Assembly: GCA_013397435.1 (NCBI GenBank)
Contig: VZRG01000353.1
Coordinates: 248,001-312,000, forward strand
Source of the DNA: Erythrocercus mccallii
Lineage: Eukaryota > Chordata > Aves > Passeriformes > Dicruridae
Direction of reading: 5' to 3'
DNA: 64,000 bases
Positions 12,901 to 24,900 of this stretch are shown in pieces. Within the stretch, counting starts at the first letter, position 1. Every line of letters starts with the position of its first letter. The notes under the pieces were generated by a model. The model was not told the origin of the DNA. It saw nothing but the letters and a program-made list of their open reading frames with translations, and did not search any database. Made by a program: the position numbers and the translations under genes.

Positions 12901-15900
12901 TGTTATATTTGCTTCTGATTAGGCTGCTGGGCTCTTCCATGCCCGGAGCTGAGATGGCAAACACGGTGAAGGTGTTGCGTGTTTGAGGAGCAGCAGCTGA
13001 GTTGTGCAAACACGGCTCTCAGTGCTGTCACTTGGGCTGAGCCTTCCAGCGTGGCAGGGTGTGAGTGCCCTGTGCTGGTGGGGGCAGCTGAGGGCAGGAT
13101 CACAGAATCTGGGAGTCACGGAGGTTGGAAAAGACCTCCAGCCTTTGATGGCCACCTTGTCAACCAGCACTGAGTGTCTGGTTGTTTCTTGCTGGCTTCC
13201 AGGGCTGGGGACTCCACCACTTCCTTGGGCAGCCCATTCCAAAGCTTGACAACTGTTTCAGTGAAGAAATTCTTCCTAATATCCAATCTAAACCTCCCCT
13301 GGCCCAGCCTGAGGCCTTTCCCTCTCCTCCTGTCCCTGTGTCCCTGGCAGCAGAGCCCAACCCCCCCAGCTGTCCCCTCCTGGCAGGGAGTTGTGCAGAG
13401 CCACAAGGTCCCCCCTGAGCCTCCTTTTCTCCAGGCTGAGCCCCTTTCCCAGCTCCCTCAGCCTCTCCTGGGCCTCCAGACCCTTCCCAGCTCCATTCCC
13501 TTCCCTGGACACGCTCCAGCCTCTCAGTGTCTGGCCATGAATGCCCAGAACTGGACACAGTCCTGGAGGTGCAGCCTCACCCTGAAAAGGCCACAGACAA
13601 GTCAGGGCTTATTTGAAGTCAATTCCTGGGTGTTCCCCTCTTGGAATCCTCCTTGTGATGCTGCAGTGAGTTATTTTTAACTCTCCAGCTGCCCTCCCGG
13701 CTTCCATTCCTGCTGAAGCCTGAAGGAAAAGGGCTTCCAGTGATTCCAGTGGTGCAGGGCCAAGCCAGCAGGTGGTTGTGTGGTGACAGCACAGTCAGGT
13801 TCTTGTACCTCACTAAAACACATCTAATGTGCCTTTTCCATCCACTCTGGCAAGATCTGTGTAGCTTAAAATCGAGATGCAAAACCCATCCGTGAGGGGT
13901 TTAAATTGGAGATAAAAAAAGAGATGGAGAAGAAGTGTGAGGAAAATACTCTTGCAGAAATTGTTAAAAAACAGTGCAAGGATATTTTTTGTATGAAAAA
14001 AAGAACATTCTTTTTAAGTAACTGCCCTTTTTTTCCTTCCCTGTGCATATTTAGTTTTTTAATTATTATGCACTTTAATGCCCCACAGAGACAGACATCT
14101 TAGCTCAGGGCTTTATCTCAGTAATTTGTTTGTCATGAATGCAATTATTAGGATTAGAAATCATCTTATCCAAGATACTTGGATCTTAGCAGGATGCTTG
14201 GCACGTTGTTTTCAAAAATTTTACCTCCTTATTTTGGGATCTGGCAGACTGATAGGGGATTACTCAGTATTCCAGTCCTTGCCTAGGAAAAAAGTCACAA
14301 TTTTCATTGTCATAAATGATTCATTCGCATTTGATCTTGAGCGTTCCTTTTTGACTGTCAATGCAAAAGGCATTTAGGGATGTTCTGTGAAATGAGGCCA
14401 GGCTGAGATGCCAGGAAGGGAGATTGAGGGGAGAATTTGGCCTTTGGGTGACTCCTGAAACTTCCCAGTAAGAGCAGTTCTGCAGTAATGTCATTAGAGT
14501 ATCCACAGGCCCCTGGACAGGATTAGCACTCACTGGTTTCAAGCACTGCAAAAATAGAGACTAAGAGGCAGGTAAAAAAAAAAAAAAAGCCCCCAAAGCA
14601 AATTAAAAAAATAAAAAACCATTTCCGTCCCAAGAATTTACTGCCTAAATTGCCACGTAAGAATATTGGATGTTATAAATGAACAGCCAATTTAATCAAC
14701 AAAATAATTTATTGACAAATTAGCAAAATATAATATCGAGAAAGCCACAAGCGAAGTCAGTACCGAGCCCGGGGTTGGTACTGGGTGAACCACAGACCTG
14801 GCCATCGCCTGCACCAAGTTCTCCCTCAGTTCACAAACTCAGTCTCTGCACGGCTCCTTTTTATACAGTCTCTGAGTCGGTGGGTGAAGCAATCCATATT
14901 TCTTTGTTTCTCTTGTTTTGGAAATGTGTTCAAGTGTCTTCTCTGTTTCCACTGCTGGTGCTGAGTGAGTTTCCGAGAAGGGACCAGTAGCTTGATGGGA
15001 TTGCTGGAACTGGGTATTGGGATGTATGTCCTGGATATTGGGATGCGTGTCCGTTGTTGATGTAGATAACATTAGTATCAGTGCTAAGCGTGGAGCCCTG
15101 TTGGGCAATGATGGTCCATCTCTCCTCTTGCTACCCTGCATTGTGATGTGAATGGTGGCCTGTTTCTTGCCAAAGGCAAGGACATTCCACTGTAGGCTGA
15201 GACATTCTACCGTTCCAGGCAGCTGCAATCTGAGAGCTTAGGAGATTCTTATATTTTATATCTGGTGATACACGAATTATTATACAACATATATAACAGT
15301 GGATGAGCAGAGATCTGATTCGTCTTTCTGTGATGGGACTCCTTGAGAGATGCTCGTATAAAAGAATCCCTTTATTTTACCTAGAAGCAGAGGCTGAAGG
15401 GATGATCTGCTGAGGCTGGGAGATCTGCCTTCATTTCCCTGCTCTGCTCCAGATTTCTGTAACATTCTTACTGGGATGGGATTCAGCTCACACACCCTGA
15501 GCTGCTGGGGACTCAGTCAGGGAGGATGTGTGAGTGAAGAGAGGAGAATTTATCTCCTGCTTTGAAAGAAAGGATGGATCAGATTCTGATTGTGCTGATC
15601 CCTCTCCCTGTCCACTCCTGAGGGACCAGCAAATAACCCATGTCCAGCTCCATAACCCCATCTCCTGCTAAAAGCAGGAGAAAGAAGTCCATAACTAGCC
15701 CCATGTGGAAATCTGGGACAGTGGCACTTCTCCATTAGTATGGGTTTGTTAAAGGTTGGGAGATGCTCACAGAAAAGGGAAAATAGGGAAAATAATTATG
15801 TCTTACTACTTCTTAATGGAGACTTGGCAGTGAAATGCAGGAGGTGTGTGAGGGGAGGCTGGAGAAGCCACTGGCTCTCATGGTGTGTAAGCAGGAGCCC

Positions 15901-18900
15901 TGCTGAGCCTGCACAGGTCACTGAGGCAGGATGAGATGCTGAAACACAACTGTTCATCTGCTTGGGGCCTCTTTTGTCCTCTGTCTGTGGTGGGGAGTGG
16001 TGGCTGATGGCTCTTTTTGTTTTGTCCCCCTGCAGGTTACTCTGGCCAGGACTTTGACTGGGCAGACTACCAGAAGCAGTGTGGAGCTGAGGCAGCACCT
16101 CACCTGTGCTTTAGAAATGTAAGTTCTTCCTTTTGCTCCTGTCCATCTATGTGAAACCAAACAGCTTGAATGGAAAAGTGCTGCAAGGCTTTGAGAGATT
16201 CTCCCAGAGCACCATGAGGCTGCCTTAGGAAGGAAACTGGGGGAGTGTTCAAATCCCTTTCCCTAAAAGAGAAAAAAACCCTTTTTTAGTCTTGTCTTTT
16301 TCTGTAATTATCCTGCTCTTCATCCACTCTCTGGTTTTGTACAGCACAAAAAGGATCTCAATTGGTTATTGCAATTGAAATTCAAGTGCTACTAAAAATA
16401 ATTTAGGTAAAGAAATTACATATTATTATTTGCCCCTTTTTACATTTTAGGTGTTTTCTCTGTATCCTAGGGAGATACATTTAACCAAACCGCATGTGTT
16501 AAAATTCTAGATGTTGAAAATGTATGAGAGGATGATTAACCCTCATGGATGCTCTGGTCCTTGGGACAGTTCATGTCCTCCCTTGATGCAGCAACAGTGA
16601 CGTTAGAGTGATGGATGCCATTAAGATTCACAGCTTTTGAAATAATCTTTTGCAGGCTGTTTTATGGCAATGACAGTCCCGTGTGGCTTGATCTGACAGG
16701 TACTCATCACTTAGGGAAAGGCAGATGTAGCCTTCTGCCTTTTCCAGTAACCTGGAGCTCTCCTTCATGTGCCCATCAATTGATGGAGGTTGAGGTCCCA
16801 TCAATAGCTGAAAACACTCCTGATGGTGGTACCTAAATGTTAATGGTGCACCTAAAATGAGCACAGAAGGCTTTGCACAATGAAATGGGGGTGTGAATGA
16901 TGGACAGACAGGTTTCTGTAGGAATTGTACAGCTTTTCACTGGGCTCAGAAGTCATGGGACTGAGGGATGGGGTGTTTATGGAAAGCAGAATGGAGACAG
17001 GCACCAGCTGTGGTTTTCCATGGCCTTCCTCATCTGTGGTGGCCCAGGGGCAGCCTGGCTTGGAAGCTCTGATGGTGAATTGGTGATTTTTTTTTTGTTG
17101 TGTAACTCAGAGGACCTGTGCCCACAAGCAGAGTGTGATGTGGGAGTCAAACCAGAGTATGGATTTCTTTGCTCCATAAAGACCCTCTTCCTGAAGGGAC
17201 TTAAAGCAAAGATTTCCAGTAGTCCTAAGGGAAGCTGGGCAGTGCTGCATCACACCAATGCAGTGGGGCTATTTTTGCATTTCCCTTCTGCAAGCATCCC
17301 CACTTTTTCTTTATATCTCTTTTCATTTTGCCAAGTAGTGGATCTCTTCTCTCAGCACTGGCAGCCTTGAGAAAAGTCTCTGTATAATAGCCTCTAAGAT
17401 TAAGTCAGGTCTTAGCATTTTTTGGTCCTTTTTTTTAAGGAAACATTAACCAGATGAACATGTGTCTCTTATTCTTTCACTCTTAATAACCCAATTCTTT
17501 CAGAGGGAACTGCTCTGTTGTCCCTTGTGCAGCCTCCTGGCTGGGTTTGTGGCTGTGAGGGGCTCTTTCATGGAAGCTTTTTGCATCTCCCACCTCGTAC
17601 AGCCAGACGTGGTGCTGGCAGTGGAGGTGCTGTAGCTGTTTCCCCGGGAGGGATTTTTAACAAGGAGAGGCAGTTATGAAATGGATTGACGTGTCCAAAT
17701 GCTTGGTAAAATAAACTCCACCTAACTGTTTTGCCATTGATTTTGTATAAATGAGCCTCCAGCACCGAACTGCAATGAAAGGAGCCAGGGTGATGATAAA
17801 TGGCGTTTCCTTGTTAGGCAACATAAAAGGCATTTAAAAAAACTGAGCCTGCATTCCTGCAGCCCTGGCCATTAGCAGCTTTTGCAGGGTGAAGCTGATC
17901 TGTGTGCTGAGCAAGGCTTGAGGCAGTCCAAGCTGTGTTTGAGAGTAGCAGCATGTTCTGGGACGGGAAAGAGACCGAAGCCATGAGATTTTAGTCTCTC
18001 AAAGAGCTCTCAATGGTTGTTCAAGGTGAAGTGCCCATTGTCCTTGGTGTTGTACCAATAGGAGAGGGGTTGGATTTGAGCCTGGCTTCCAGTTTCCACA
18101 TAGGATGAGGGTTTGGTGTCATTTTGAGTCAGTGGCAATTATTACCCATCCCAATTATTATTAGCAAAAAATCTCATCTGAGAGGGGGAACCCTTTCTGT
18201 GCTACTGTGTTCAGAAAGATGCAGAGCAGGTGGAACAGAGGGGAGGGAAATCCAAGGAAAGGAAACCCTGTTATGGACACAGGTATTGCACTGGTGTGTT
18301 TTCAGGGATATTGGTGGGGGAGACACTGGGAAAGGGCTGAGAATATGTGACAGGAGGAGACATTGGAAGGAACAGTGGCAATGAGGACAACTGGATCCAT
18401 CTACACTCCAGCCCATGTATCTGAAAGCCTTGTTCACTGAGCTTAAAACAGAATCACAGGATGATTTGGGTTGGAAGGAACATTAAAGACTGTCTAGTTC
18501 CAAACCCCCTATCCCATGGGCACTGCTGCCATCCACTAGATTGGGTTGCTCAGGGGCCCAGCCCTGAAAACTCCATGAGGAAAAGCATATTTTCAAGAGT
18601 TACTCAGATATCTTCAACTTCAATTGCTTGGGTGACTGAATATATGAAGAGGGTTCACTGGTCTCAGGCAAGATGGTTTTTTGCTTTATAAGATTTCTCC
18701 TAGCAAGGTGAGAGATGCTTAAGCACAAGAGTTCTTGGAACCCTCTGGGTAGTATCACATTAACAGAAAATGCATCATTGGCGAACATTCAAACATACTT
18801 GGAGCTGATGTGGAGCAACCTCCTCCCAGTGTCCTGGAGTCAGGGATAGGAGTACAGCATGACATGCATTTCATCACTGATTTTTCTTAAGGGTGTTGGT

Positions 18901-21900
18901 GCAAACCTGCTCCAGCATGGGCTCCAGGGTCACAGCCTCCTTTGGGTATCCATCTCCTCTGACAGGGGTCCTCCAGGGGAAGCAGGTGGGTCTCTACTCC
19001 CCTGCAGACCCCCATGTGCTGCAGGGGCACAGCTGCCTCACCGTGGGCTGCAGCAGCACAGCTCTGATTTGACTCTGGAGGCCTTTGCATTCTTCAGGGT
19101 ATTCTGCCCTTCCAGTGCAAAGCAAACCATGCTAAATTTCTGCTTCCCAGCAGACGGTCTGGTTGATGTTGTGCAGTGCTGCAGTGCCATGTTTCAGCAT
19201 TGTCTCTTGACTCTTTCAGACATCCTTCAGCCGTGGCTTCACCAAGAACATGAAGCTGGAGGCGGTGAATCCCAGGAACCCTGCAGAGATTTGTGTCGCT
19301 TCCATCACCTCGGTGAAAGGACGATTGATGTGGCTGCACCTGGAAGGTAAGTGCTCTAAAGGCTGCTTGTGTTTGTCTGCTTTACTCATTCATGTGAGTC
19401 TCATTTTCTGAGTTTGTGAAGTTTTTCAGCCTGTCAGTAGGTAATTTCCTTCTCATGGGAAGAATTCCTGAGAGTTCTTCCTTCAAGGAGAAATCCACAT
19501 AAATAACCAAAGCATTTCTAAATTTCTCATAACAACCCTCTCCCAGGTGTTGTTTCTACTTTTTAACCAATGGAGAAAAGTCCTCATTTTACAGACCAAT
19601 CATATGCTTTCTTAGCGCAGCATGTTATAAAAAAGGTGAAAAAATTGTAAATAAAAACCTTTCTGATCTTTGTTCTACCTTAGAGTCAAGCTCTTCATGT
19701 CATGTCCAACAGCGACACACTCACTCCCTTAATTTTGTCCTTCTGATGAAAATTAGTGCCTCACTTCATCCTCTGCACAAATTGCTCTCTCCAGCTTTAC
19801 AGTTTTACACACATTGACCAACTCTGTGTCACGTGTCATTACATTTACCTGCTCTTTCTCTGGTGGAGCTGCAAGTTCCTCCACCCTCCCATCCGTGTGG
19901 TCTTTATCACCGTGATAACAACCTCCTCCCTGCCTTCATCATACGCCTTCATCCTAGGAACAGAAGTTTGCCTCGCTTGTGCAGCTGACACTTCTACAGC
20001 AATTCCCAACCTGACAGTTTGTACAGGAGGAGAGGTCTCTAATCACAACCCTTAAAGTTGGTAAAAACATTGCCAGGCAACCCAAATTATTACAGTTCCT
20101 CCCGAGTGTTTGCTCTTGGTAGAGCTGTGTGTGCAAGGGCAGGTTTTGGTTTTTAACTCTAAGATAATTGTTTGCCTTCTAGCTCAAGGTAGCAACAGCT
20201 TATCTGCAACCTGGTCTGAACGCAGGACAAATGTTATTTTTTTTTTAATTGCTGGGATCAACAATTGTTTGAAATTCCATTCTCACTGAGGCTGTTGTTG
20301 AATTTACACCCATCTGATCAAGGAATCTGCCCCATTTGGGGCAACTTATTTTCTTAAATGACTATCACTTAAATCACTTGATATGCCAAAGATGTGGATA
20401 GATGCAGGAAGAGGGCAATACACTCCTACCTTTCTTCCTTCCCTCATCTCCTTCTCCCTGCCTTTTACTCTTTTAATTTCTTAAAGGATGTTTTTTTACA
20501 ACTTACCATAAAAAACCCTGTGTGCATCTTCTTTCTTTTGAGTTCTGATATATAGGTGCTTTAAGCTTGGTTTATATCTCAATACCAGGAATTGAATGAT
20601 CTGTAGTAAACAGAAAAGATGCAAAAGACTGCAAAAATAGAAAGAAATCTTTGCTGCCGTAGGAATACATCACTGCAGTATGCACAGAGTTATGCTGAAA
20701 GCAGGCATTTAAAAAACAACCAAAAAGCCCCTGCTTGTAGAGTTGTAAAATAAATGTTCCTTGAAGTGTGGCCTGGGTTTTTTTTTGACTCCATTAATAT
20801 AGTGTTGTTTCTGACTGATTATTTATATTTTGGAAGCAGCAAGGCTGCCCAGCTACCACGAGAGCCCCTCAGTGAAGACCTCAGGTCCCACCATTTATCA
20901 CAGGTGCCTCTGAAGCTTTCATTGTTGCCCTCCCGGTTTGACAGCCCAGGCTGCAGCCATAAACCAGGAACACAGGAATTAAGCAGGACTGAGTTAGACA
21001 TGAGGGAACGTCGTGTGATAAATCACACTTTGTACAGTAGCAAAACCCTAAACTCGAGGGCGAGCGTTTAATGAGCAGCAGTGCAGTTCCCCTGTGGTGG
21101 AGGAGAAGCTCAGGACTGATGGGATGCTCTGCGCTCTCTGCTACTTTATTACTCATCATCTGCATTGTTAATTTTTACTGGTTCATTTTAGATTTTAGAG
21201 CTTGAAGCTTTCTGGTGTGAATTTATACAAGTAATAATGCACGCTCCCTGCACAGCCCAGGAATTGGAGGAAAACCCTTTGGTTAATCACTTCTCCAGGG
21301 AGGTTTCCTGTAATTTCCCCTTCTACAGTTTTCTAGAGTTGCTGCTCTGTTCTACCCATCCTGTAAAATTCATAGCAGGACACAGACATTTTCCTCACCC
21401 TGTTTCCAGTCTCCTTGTTTTTCCTTTAACCTCCCAATTCCCATGGACATTTCTTACTCTTAGAAGAGAGTGGCATAAAACTCAGCAAATGAAACTAATG
21501 AGTCTCAAAAAAGCTGTTTTTCACTCCTGTGAGTGAGGCCAAAGGAAGCAGTAAGATGTGGAAAGCAGGGTTATCAATTACCAGAGGGCAGAAGCAGTGC
21601 CAGGGAGAACAGAGTAACTGTGAATGTCTTACAAGAGGAACAAGATATTGCAGGAGAATGGGCATTGTGCTGTTTTCTTGCTCCTCAGCATGGCTGCAGC
21701 TGTAAACTTCAGAACCAGAATGTTCATAGAACCATTTTGGTTGGAAAAGACCCTTCATGTCTCGTTTATTATTGCTTGTAAGCAGGAAAGTACATTTGAT
21801 CTGGTTATTTTATAATAATTTAGAATTGTAGAATAATTAAGATTGGAAAGGACCTCTAAGGTAATTGAGTCTGTTTTGTCAGAATGACACGGTTACAATA

Positions 21901-24900
21901 ATGAAGTAATTGGTTTTGCCAGACCTGGTGGCATTTCAGTGCTGATTTCTTGCTCTGTTTAGGGCTTGATCCATGGCTTGCTCACTGCATGTCTTGCTGC
22001 TGACTCACTGTTGTCACGAGGGCTCCTTGCCTGGATTTGTGGTGTCAGGTGAAAATGGAGTTTCCCACTGGAGCTTTCATCAGGTTCAAAGTGAGGAGTG
22101 ACCACGTGGTATTATCTTATGGAGGAAAATGGTGTTTCAGGGAATTTCAGCTGCTGAAATCTCGTATTCAGCAAGCTGTGTCCTTCCCCTATGCCTCCAT
22201 CCCATATGCCAGTGAAAGAGACACTGTATTTTCAATGGATAGTGCATGAACACTACAAAGGGCTCAGAGAAACACCATGGAGACATCCATGAATCTACAC
22301 AGATGTCATGAATGGATTTTTTTCATTATTTCCTCCAGCAGTGTGATCACGAGCACCCTTCCTCCTTTGGGTTTTTCATGCAGCCGCACACTCTCAGAGC
22401 AGCAGGTTTATTACTGATCCAAATGCTGCACCTCAGCCTCGCTGCTGTTCCCATCACAAAGTTCAATTACTGTTTCAATTACACCACAAGCCCTTGATGA
22501 ACATACATTAGTGGGAAGCTCCCTGTAGTCATCTAGCTGTGCAAAGTCAAACACTTGCTGCCTTAAGCAGGAGGCAAAGATGTTTTAACAGATGCCGAGG
22601 CAAGGGTGATAGCAGGGGAAGCTGCTGATCCTTTGGTCCCTTTTATTAGGAGATCACCCCATGCTGGTGCTGGAGCTGTCTGTCCTGGGGTGGAATTGGG
22701 AGAGGGAGGAGGTGAAGTTGCAGGCCCAGCTGTGCCAGCACAGTAGAACTTGAACTGTAGTAGTTAAATGGTACCTTGACTCAGGACACAGAGTTGTTTT
22801 TGAAAGAACTCAAAGTCAGAAGGAATATCTTCATTGGATTTTGAGTGGAAATCAGGTTGCTGATTAGGAAAAAACAGTAGAAAAAGTTTTCTTCACTGAA
22901 GGGGTGGTCAAGCATTGGAACAGACTTCCCAGGGTAGTGGTGGAATAACTGTCCCTTGAGGTGTTCAAAAGTCATGTAGATGTGGTGCTGCGAGGCAAGG
23001 GTTAGTGGTGGGCTTGGCAGTGATGAGTTAATGGTTGGGCTTGATTATCTTGGAGGTCTTTTCCAACCGAAAGAATTTTTTGCTTCTGTGAGTGGGACCC
23101 ACATAAATGAAGACAGGAGATTGCCTTCTGAAGGAGGTGTAATGATCAGATTGGGAGATAATTGCTTTAAATGGAGACTTCAGGTAAAGTTTTGGAGTCA
23201 GCATCGTGCCAGAGACCTTGGTGCATGTGCATCGCACTTGGGATTTTTAAACTACTTCCGTCCTGTTGAGTGATCAGCTCTTGTTTCATGTAAGGAACCC
23301 TAGGAGAATTTGTGACAGTTCTGGACAGAAGAGTGGCCACCTCTCACCCTTAAAAAATGAGACTCAAGGGCAGAGCTGCACAAAAAGGCTTCAGGGAAGC
23401 ACTGAGACATAAAAGCCTCTCTCTCACATTAGCTACCACCCTGGAAAAGCTTAGATACAATCTCTTACCATTAAGAGCAAGCATTCAACAAGTCCTTCCA
23501 ACTCACTTATGCAACTTTACAAAGCATCCAGGGGTCAGCCAGGCCATCTTGTTGAGGGAAGTTATGTATGTTTAACCTCCTTGGCATTTGGCTGCTTCAC
23601 TGCACACCCTCAAAGTGCTCTTAATGGGGTTTGCCTCTGAAGCACATTGCACTGTAAATGCAGCAGCCATCCTTGCTGTGTGTGCAGAACTGAAGATGAA
23701 ATGGTGCCTGATTCTGGTGCATGGCAGCAGATTTGTTTTTCCACGTTCCATCATTCGCTTCCCCGGGCTCGTGATGGATGATTGGATGGCTCTGAGCTTG
23801 ATGTTCCCATGCCTAAGTCCCATTATAAATTTGTGTTACAGGTTCTCAGATGCCTTCTCCAGAGTACATTGTTGATGTGGAGTCTATGGACATTTTCCCT
23901 GTTGGCTGGTGTGAAGCAAATGCTTATAACCTCACCCCACCACACAAAGCTGTTTGTAAGTACATGGAGACCTGAGCAGTGCAGATGTCACAGCAGTGGA
24001 TACATCAGGGATTTTTCCTGAGGTCTATAATCCCATTTTTGATACTGTCAACCTACCCAGCAGACCAATAACCAGGCTGGAAGTGTACTGCAATAAATGG
24101 TAATAAATCTAATTAGTGCCCAGACTGGAATTATGCAGTTTGTATTTGTCTCTGTGATCAGCCCCTTCAGAAATGGAGTTGTCTCTGCTGGGGAAGGCTG
24201 TTCCATGGTTGGGATTGCACAGTGGGTTGTGGGTTTGCAGAGGGGTTGTTGGTCAGTGGGCTTGTCAGAGGGAAAATCAGGTTTTGTTGTGCTGAGTCAG
24301 GTTCACTCAGGCAGCTAAATGGATTAGGGACAAAGACCTCAAACTGGAAAAAAAACAAACCCATAAAGTGTCAGGTGAAATGGACATACAGAGGGCCATC
24401 CAGATGCCCCTTTCCAAAACAGGATCAGCTCCATATAAATGGAGAAATAATTGCTGCCATTCTGTGATGGAGTTTCTGCCCTTTCCTGGGGTATCTGTCC
24501 CTTATTTTCCTGCCCTTGCCAGCTCAGAGATCTTCCTAGTGTTCAGTTTAAACCTCCCCACAGCACAATGAAGCCCACAGAGTTGTTTTCCTGCCTCCAG
24601 TGCATATTAAGACAAATTTCTTTCCTTTCTATTTGCGTTTGAAGGCAGTTCATGAGAGCTCAGTGGCTTGGTGTTTTTCTCCTGTTCCAACATATCCAAT
24701 CTCAAGCCACCAGGTGAAAAATTGGCCTCACTGTTTATAGTAATTAACATCCGAAAGGCAAATTTTAAAATGTATCAGCCCTTTCGAAGAGTTAAATATG
24801 CTTAAGTTAAAAATCAGGCAGCCAGATCCTAATTTAGGAGAATACTGCTATGGCAACATTTTGCAGCCTTATCACAATTTATAGCTGGGGATAAATTATG

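Larger units (their letters stand above)
10701..16035 (+). other. Intron (5.3 kb) with CR1 pieces and a solo LTR
   Basis: Weak donor GTTTGT, acceptor CCCCCTGCAG. Contents: CR1 3' end 11981-12082 (+), CR1 copy 13098-13583 (-), solo LTR 14671-15298 (-) and a long poly-T at about 12490. No further coding sequence is visible. Confidence 0.8.
19347..23841 (+). other. Intron (4.5 kb)
   Basis: Donor GTAAGT, acceptor TTGTGTTACAG. Contains two short minus-strand CR1 tails (21722-21765 and 21820-21880) and a plus-strand CR1 3' part (22840-23090). No exon candidate was recognised. Confidence 0.8.

Noticed and set aside
13116..13680. Open frames of 96-168 residues on both strands
   Set aside because: Part of a 5'-truncated reverse CR1 copy; not host genes.
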